From assembly GCA_945873195.1 (NCBI GenBank), contig CAMCDA010000023.1, forward strand, positions 1 to 35,003: a stretch of DNA of 35,003 bases, in the 5' to 3' direction. Made by a program: the position numbers and the translations under genes. The DNA comes from Asaia bogorensis (GTDB lineage Bacteria > Pseudomonadota > Alphaproteobacteria > Acetobacterales > Acetobacteraceae). The notes below the pieces were generated by a model. It saw only the letters and a list, made by a program, of their open reading frames with translations, was not told the origin of the DNA and did no database searches. Below, piece after piece: positions 29,425 through 35,003 of this stretch. Each line of letters starts with the position of its first letter. Position 1 is the stretch's first letter.

Positions 29425-32400
29425 ATGGCGCTTGGGCCGGGATCAATCGCGTTCGTTGGATTCAATGCCGACGGCAACGACAACATTGCCTTCGTGGCGC
29501 TGGAAACCTTGCCAGCCGGAACGGTCATTTTCTTCCAGGACAACGAATGGTCCGGAACCGCCTTCAATACCGGTGAAAGCGCCTGGAGCTGGACCGCCGC
29601 GGCCGATGTCGCCGCCGGGACGGTGGTGCGCATCGACAGTATCGGCGGCGCGCTCGCGACCGACATCGCGACCAACATCGGCACCGCCACCTTCGTTGAC
29701 GCCACGAACCGGGGCATCTCCTCGGGTGACGAGATCCTCTACGCCTTTGTCGGCACCAACGCGACGACCCCCACCGCGTTCCTGACCGCCTTCGCCAGCA
29801 ACGCCCTGACCAGCGGCGCGTCGCTGGATGGCACCGGCCTGACCGCCGGCGTCAACGCCATGTCCTTCGGTGTCGCAACCGGTGCCGACATCGCCGCCTT
29901 CAACGGCGCGCGCACCGGGCAGACCAGCTTCTCGGGCTACGCCTCGGTCATCAACAACCCGGCCAACTGGGTGTTCCAGGATGGCAGCGGCGACCAGTCG
30001 ATCGACACCGTCACGCCCGACCTGCCGTTCCCGACTACGGCCTTCACCGTCGCCGGCACCGAAACCCAGACCGTCACCTTCGCCGCCGGGTCGCTGGCGG
30101 TGTCGGCCCTCGAAGGCAACAGCGGAACGACCAGCTTCTCCTTCACCGTGGAGCGCACCGGCGGCACCACGGGTCAGGTGACGTTCACCGCCCAGTTGAA
30201 CGCCGGCGACGCCAATTCCGCCGATTTCGCGGGCAACCCCGCCCTGCCGATGATCGTCAACGGGACCATCGCGGCCGGCGCGTCCAGCAGCGTCGTGACC
30301 ATCGACGTGGCCGGCGACACCGCGGTCGAACTCAACGAGGGCTTCGGCCTCACCCTTCTATCCGCCACCAATGCCGACGCCTCGGTCACCACCGCGCTCG
30401 GCGGCACCCTCAACGCGGCCGGCACCATCCAGGACGACGACGCTCCGACCTTGGGCGGCATTCGCATCCTGACCGCCGCGGAATCGCTGCAAGGCGCCGC
30501 GACGACCCCCGTCGCAACGGATGCAGTGACCTTGCTGCGCCTCGGCGCCTTCACCCCGACGATTGGCAACTCGGAAGTCGTTGGCTACGACGCCGCGACC
30601 GCCCGCATGTTCGTCATGAACCCGAACGCCAACCAGTTGGACATCGTCCAGATCGAGGCCTCGGGCAGCCTGACCCCCGTCGTCGGGATCGATCTGTCTA
30701 CCCTGACCGACTACGGCGCCGCCTCGACCGTGTCCGTGAAGAACGGCATCGTCGCGGTCGGATTTGACAGCGCCGTGGACGGCGCCATCGGCCACGTCGC
30801 GCTGTTCGACACGAACGGTACGTTCATTGCCCAGCTCGATGTCGGCATCGGCCCCGACTCGCTGACCTTCACCCCCGACGGCGCCCGCATCCTGGTCGCC
30901 AATGAGGCGGAGCCGGACACTACCGTGCCGCTCACGGTCGGGTCGGTCTCGATCATCGATGTCAGCGGCGGGGCGGTCTCCGCCACGGTCATCAACACGA
31001 TCTCGTTCTCCTCCCTGAACGGGTTCGAGAACCAGTTGCGCGCCGCGGGCGTCCAGGTATTCCCCGGGCAGGCCGCCGCCAACGATATCGAGCCGGAATA
31101 CATCGCCGTCTCTCCCGACGGGCGCTTCGCCTACGTGACGTTGCAGGAAGTCAACGCGATCGCGGTGATCGACCTTGCCGATCCGACCGCATCCGCCCCG
31201 ATCAGCATCATGCCGCTCGGCTCGATCGATCGCTCGCTGCCCGGCAACGTGCTCGATACCTCCGATCAGGATGGCGGGATCAACGTCAATGGGGCGCCGA
31301 TCCTTGGCCTGCCGCAGCCCGACGCGATCGCCAGCTTCGCGGTGGCCGGCGTCACCTATTTCGTCACCGCCAATGAGGGCGATTCACGGGTCGGGCTCAC
31401 CGACTCGGTCCGCCTGAGCAATGCCGCCTATGTTCTGGACCCGACCGCGTTCCCGAACGCAGCGGCCTTGAAGGCCAACGCCGATCTCGGCCGGTTGAAT
31501 GTACTGACCACGATTGGCGATACCGACAACGACGGCGACTTCGACCAGATCTACGCCCTCGGCGGCCGAGGCATCTCCATCTTCCGCCAGAACGCGGACG
31601 GCAGCATCACCAAGTTGCGCGAAACCGGCGGGGAGTTCGAACGGATCATCGCCGCCCGTGCCGACGCCGGGACGACGTTCAACCAGAACCAGGGCAGCGG
31701 CACGTTCGACAACCGGTCCGACGACAAGGGCCCGGAGCCCGAAGGCATCGACATCGGCACGATCAACGGCCGGCAATATGCATTCGTGGCCCTGGAACGC
31801 CAGGGCGGCGTCATGGTCTACGACGTCACCGATCCGGCGAACGCGTCCTTCGTCTCGTACATTCCGCCTGCCGCCAATGATCACGGCCCGGAAGTGGTCC
31901 GCTTCATCGCGGCCTCCGACAGCCCGACCGGCACGGCCCTGCTGCTGAGTGCCAACGAAATCAGCGGCACCACAACCGTCTATGCGGCGCTGGCGTCCGA
32001 CCTGCCGCAGCAGGTCCGGTTCGCCGCTGGTTCGCTGAACGTCGCGCGGGCCGAGGGCAACGCCGGCACCTCCCAACTGACCTTCACCGTCGAGCGCATC
32101 AACGGCATGCTCGGCCAGGTCGATTTCACCGTGCAACTCGGCGCCGGCAGCGCCGGTGCCACGGACTTCGCCGGGTCTCCCGCCTTGCCGCTGGCGATCA
32201 ACGGATCGATCGCGGCCGGCCAGGCCAGCGCGACCATCACCGTCGATGTGGCCGGCGACGCCGTGTTTGAGGCGAATGAAACCTTCACCTTGGCGATCCA
32301 GAGCGCGACCAACCTGCTGGCCGGTGTCGCCGTCCAGGTCGCCGCCACGCAATCGGGCGCGACCGGCACGATCCTGAATGACGAAGCTCCGACCTTCATC

Positions 32401-35003
32401 GGTCAGGTGCAGGGCGAGGGGCATGCCTCCGCGATCGTTGGCCAGGTCGTGACCTTGCAGGGCGTCGTGACGGCCGTCGATACGAATGGTAGCCGCGGCT
32501 TCTACATCCAGGACGCTGGCGACGGGAATGCCGCGACGTCCGATGGCATCTTCGTGTTCCTGCCCAGCGGGACGCTGCCGACTGTGGGGAATGCGGTTCA
32601 GGTGACGGGCACGGTGGGGGAATTCACGCCCAACGGCGCCGCGCCTGGCGCGTTCTCAACGACGCAACTCGCCTCCGTCACGAATGTAACGGATATGGGC
32701 GCGGGCACGCCGATCGTGGCCTCCGTGATCGGCGGCGCCGGTGGGCTGCTGCCGCCGACCGAGAGCCTGGCCGCTGGCGGTCTGTTCTACGAGCGGCTTG
32801 AAGGCATGCTGGTGACCGTGAAGACGCCGGTTGCTGTCGGTCCTCGCAACGGCTTCGGCGAGATATTCACCGTCGTCGACAGCGACAACGATGCCTCGAA
32901 CGGCCTGAACGCGACCGGCATGACGCCGCGCGGCAACCTGCTGCTGACGCCTGGCACCGGCGTGTTCGGTGACAACGCGAGCACCGGCGGTGACTACAAC
33001 CCGGAACGCATCCAGATCGATGACGACAGCGGCATGCTGGCCGGGTTCTCGACCCCCACGGCCAATCTGGGCGCGGTGCTGAACGATGTGACCGGCATCA
33101 TGCGCTATGACTTCGGCAACTACGAAGTCATTGCCACGCAGGCCTACACGGTTGGCAAAGCCAGCACCTTGGTGAAGGAAACCACCACGCTGACCGGCGG
33201 CGCCGACAAGCTGCGGGTTGCCGCCTACAACGCCGAGAACCTGGACCCGAACGACGGCGTTGGCCGCTTTGCCACGATTGGCGGCGAAATCGTCAATCGC
33301 CTGCTGTCGCCGGACATCATCGCGCTGCAGGAAGTGCAGGACAATGACGGCGCCACCAACTCGGCCACGGTCGCCGCCGACGTCACGCTGCAAATGCTGG
33401 TCGACGCGGTTGCGACCGCCGGCGGCCCGGCATACGCGTTCATCGACCATCCGTTCATCGGCGACGATACCAACGGCGGCCAGCCCGGTGGCAACATTCG
33501 CACGACGTATCTGTATCGCACCGATCGGGTGAACTTCGTCGAGGGGTCGCTGAAGACGATCGGCTCCGACGGCAGCGCGGTGACGACATCCTACGTCGAC
33601 CAACGGACCAATCCCGACAACGCCTTCTTCGACTCGCGCCCGCCGCTGGTGGCCACGTTCACGTTCAACGGCACGCCGATCACGGTGATCAACAACCACT
33701 TCACCTCCAAGGGTGGCAGCGCGCCATTGCTGGGGAGCGACCAGCCGCCCTTGAACAACGGGGAGGTGCAGCGCGCCGCCCAGGCGCAGGCCGTCAATAC
33801 GTTTGTCGATAACGCGCTGGCCGCCAACGCCCATGCCCGCGTCATGGTGATCGGCGATCTCAACGAATTCCCCTGGGAGCAGCCGATCGACGTCCTGAAG
33901 GGCACCGCCACGATCACGGGCTACGACGTTCCAGGCACGAACCCGTCCTTGGCGACCGCGACCTTCACGCCTGGCGGCACCGCGGTGCTGACCAGTCTTG
34001 GGGACACCCTGCCGGCCGAGGAACAATACGACTACGTCTTCGACGGCAACTCCCAGACGCTCGATCACATCCTGGTCGACAACAACCTCGCGGTTGGTGC
34101 GCAATATGACATCGTCCGCATCAACGCCGAGTTCGCCGACCAGACATCGGATCACGAACCGCTGATCGCGCAGGTCACGATCCCGACCTTCAGCCTGGCC
34201 AACTATGTGCGCATCGGCCGCTTCGACCTGCCGGAACCGACCCGCACCACGGCGCCCGCCGGCAGCGTGCTGGCGCAGGAAGTCTCGGCCGTCACCTACA
34301 ACTGGGATACCGGCTCGCTGTTCGTCGTGGGCGACGGCGGCACGTCGATCGTGCAGATCAGCACCACCGGTCAGTTGATCAACTCGATGACCTTGGCCGC
34401 CGGTTCCAGCCCGCAGGGCACGGAATTCTACGACCCCGAAGGCCTGGCCTATATCGGCGGCGGCAAGTTCGTCATGACCGAGGAGCGCGACCGCCAGCTT
34501 GTCGAGTTCACCTACACCCCCAACACCACGCTGACCCGCGCGAATGCGCTGACCGTGAAGCTGGGCACCTCGATCGGCAACAACGGGTTCGAGGGGCTGA
34601 CCTTCGATCCCACGACCGGCGGCTTCATCGTCGCGAAGGAAATCAACCCGCAATACGTGTTCCTGACGAACGTGAATTTCGCCGCCGGCACCGGAACGAA
34701 CGGATCGCCGACCACGACCGACTCCACGCCGTTCTTCGATGTCGGGCCGGCGGGTCTGGCGGATCTCGCCGACCTTTACGCCCTGTCGAATGTCGACGCG
34801 TTGGACGGCCTGGCCGCATCCAGCCACATCCTGCTGCTGAGCCAGGAATCCGGGAAGATCGTCGAGGTCGATCGTTCCGGCACCGTGTTCAGCACGCTGA
34901 CCATCCTGTCGGACGCCGGCAACCCGCTTTCGACCGCCGATCAGCAGCATGAAGGCATGGCGATGGGCGCCGACGGCACGATCTATGTCGTCAGCGAGAA
35001 CGG
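29425..35003 (+). CDS. Giant multidomain exported nuclease-like protein (ExeM/NucH type), 3' end missing
   Basis: An uninterrupted frame of at least 1859 codons runs off the right edge. Visible order: 1-205 an N-terminal beta-rich domain (IAFVGFNADGNDNIAFVALE, FFQDNEWSG); 215-340 Calx-beta; 343-860 choice-of-anchor I (DIEPEYIAVSPDGRFAYVTL, KGPEPEGIDIG); 862-989 second Calx-beta; 991-1256 OB-fold of extracellular nucleases (GFYIQDAGDGN); 1263-1587 an endonuclease/exonuclease/phosphatase domain with YNAENL, Glu1303 (LQEVQD), His1425 (INNHFTSKGG), Asp1478/Asn1480 (IGDLNEF) and Ser-Asp-His 1575-1577; from 1589 an SdiA-regulated/phytase-like propeller (DPEGLAYIGGGKF from 1670). All catalytic motifs for phosphodiester cleavage are present. 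No Sec signal is visible, so type I secretion with a C-terminal signal beyond the window is likely. AAGGGGA precedes the ATG. Likely role: degradation of extracellular DNA or other phosphoesters. Confidence 0.9.
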   Translation, partial: MALGPGSIAFVGFNADGNDNIAFVALETLPAGTVIFFQDNEWSGTAFNTGESAWSWTAAADVAAGTVVRIDSIGGALATDIATNIGTATFVDATNRGISSGDEILYAFVGTNATTPTAFLTAFASNALTSGASLDGTGLTAGVNAMSFGVATGADIAAFNGARTGQTSFSGYASVINNPANWVFQDGSGDQSIDTVTPDLPFPTTAFTVAGTETQTVTFAAGSLAVSALEGNSGTTSFSFTVERTGGTTGQVTFTAQLNAGDANSADFAGNPALPMIVNGTIAAGASSSVVTIDVAGDTAVELNEGFGLTLLSATNADASVTTALGGTLNAAGTIQDDDAPTLGGIRILTAAESLQGAATTPVATDAVTLLRLGAFTPTIGNSEVVGYDAATARMFVMNPNANQLDIVQIEASGSLTPVVGIDLSTLTDYGAASTVSVKNGIVAVGFDSAVDGAIGHVALFDTNGTFIAQLDVGIGPDSLTFTPDGARILVANEAEPDTTVPLTVGSVSIIDVSGGAVSATVINTISFSSLNGFENQLRAAGVQVFPGQAAANDIEPEYIAVSPDGRFAYVTLQEVNAIAVIDLADPTASAPISIMPLGSIDRSLPGNVLDTSDQDGGINVNGAPILGLPQPDAIASFAVAGVTYFVTANEGDSRVGLTDSVRLSNAAYVLDPTAFPNAAALKANADLGRLNVLTTIGDTDNDGDFDQIYALGGRGISIFRQNADGSITKLRETGGEFERIIAARADAGTTFNQNQGSGTFDNRSDDKGPEPEGIDIGTINGRQYAFVALERQGGVMVYDVTDPANASFVSYIPPAANDHGPEVVRFIAASDSPTGTALLLSANEISGTTTVYAALASDLPQQVRFAAGSLNVARAEGNAGTSQLTFTVERINGMLGQVDFTVQLGAGSAGATDFAGSPALPLAINGSIAAGQASATITVDVAGDAVFEANETFTLAIQSATNLLAGVAVQVAATQSGATGTILNDEAPTFIGQVQGEGHASAIVGQVVTLQGVVTAVDTNGSRGFYIQDAGDGNAATSDGIFVFLPSGTLPTVGNAVQVTGTVGEFTPNGAAPGAFSTTQLASVTNVTDMGAGTPIVASVIGGAGGLLPPTESLAAGGLFYERLEGMLVTVKTPVAVGPRNGFGEIFTVVDSDNDASNGLNATGMTPRGNLLLTPGTGVFGDNASTGGDYNPERIQIDDDSGMLAGFSTPTANLGAVLNDVTGIMRYDFGNYEVIATQAYTVGKASTLVKETTTLTGGADKLRVAAYNAENLDPNDGVGRFATIGGEIVNRLLSPDIIALQEVQDNDGATNSATVAADVTLQMLVDAVATAGGPAYAFIDHPFIGDDTNGGQPGGNIRTTYLYRTDRVNFVEGSLKTIGSDGSAVTTSYVDQRTNPDNAFFDSRPPLVATFTFNGTPITVINNHFTSKGGSAPLLGSDQPPLNNGEVQRAAQAQAVNTFVDNALAANAHARVMVIGDLNEFPWEQPIDVLKGTATITGYDVPGTNPSLATATFTPGGTAVLTSLGDTLPAEEQYDYVFDGNSQTLDHILVDNNLAVGAQYDIVRINAEFADQTSDHEPLIAQVTIPTFSLANYVRIGRFDLPEPTRTTAPAGSVLAQEVSAVTYNWDTGSLFVVGDGGTSIVQISTTGQLINSMTLAAGSSPQGTEFYDPEGLAYIGGGKFVMTEERDRQLVEFTYTPNTTLTRANALTVKLGTSIGNNGFEGLTFDPTTGGFIVAKEINPQYVFLTNVNFAAGTGTNGSPTTTDSTPFFDVGPAGLADLADLYALSNVDALDGLAASSHILLLSQESGKIVEVDRSGTVFSTLTILSDAGNPLSTADQQHEGMAMGADGTIYVVSEN

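Noticed and set aside
1-35003. CRISPR array, transposase, prophage or toxin-antitoxin system
   Set aside because: No evenly spaced direct repeats with spacers, and no characteristic proteins, were found on either strand.

Overview
The window is GC-rich, densely coded chromosomal DNA of an alphaproteobacterium. The S4 protein, the cvpA-purF-SDR order, the yggT-DUF167-folD order and the many ATGA/GTGA overlaps fit Rhodospirillales, and Acetobacteraceae is my best guess. That is inferred from gene content and style, not from a search. I see no insertion sequence, prophage, integrase, CRISPR array or toxin-antitoxin pair. Most of the window is core or metabolic, and the most unusual gene is at the right edge.

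Left part (1-6.1 kb): an unrecognised Pro/Arg-rich protein, a thiamine-diphosphate enzyme of the acetolactate-synthase type, a pair of palindromic repeats, then the cvpA-purF-SDR operon running tail to tail into a GNAT acetyltransferase. Next (6.2-9.4 kb, minus strand) is a tight three-gene operon of a phytanoyl-CoA-type dioxygenase, a serine hydrolase and an HpcH/HpaI aldolase, which looks like an unassigned catabolic route. rpsD (S4) follows with a good promoter and a leader hairpin.

Middle (10.3-18.8 kb, plus strand): a glutathione S-transferase and an SDR, a 14-bp perfect inverted repeat, a RimJ/RimL-type acetyltransferase, an RND efflux pair (membrane fusion lipoprotein plus AcrB-type pump, no outer-membrane channel), then an NHL beta-propeller protein overlapping an Sfp-type phosphopantetheinyl transferase.

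Minus-strand stretch (18.8-27.8 kb): iron-ADH-fold dehydrogenase with a changed metal ligand, a 6PGDH-like/DUF1932 reductase, an EamA exporter, a polar amino-acid ABC transporter (ATPase, two permeases, a DUF2272 lipoprotein, no binding protein), a 3-hydroxyisobutyryl-CoA hydrolase, and yggT-DUF167-folD. Two gaps in this stretch hold large nested inverted repeats.

Right end (27.9-35.0 kb): tRNA-Ala(CGC), a 16-bp perfect palindrome, a small unknown protein, a stand-alone MaoC-N/FAS1-like dehydratase with a TTG start, and the first 1859 codons of a giant multidomain protein running off the edge. Its order is an unnamed N-terminal domain, Calx-beta, choice-of-anchor I, Calx-beta, OB fold, EEP nuclease with all active-site motifs, and an SdiA-regulated-type propeller. 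Upstream lies a good match to a two-half PHO box with a correctly spaced -10. I infer a phosphate-starvation-induced exported nuclease for scavenging or remodelling extracellular DNA, possibly type I secreted because no Sec signal is visible.
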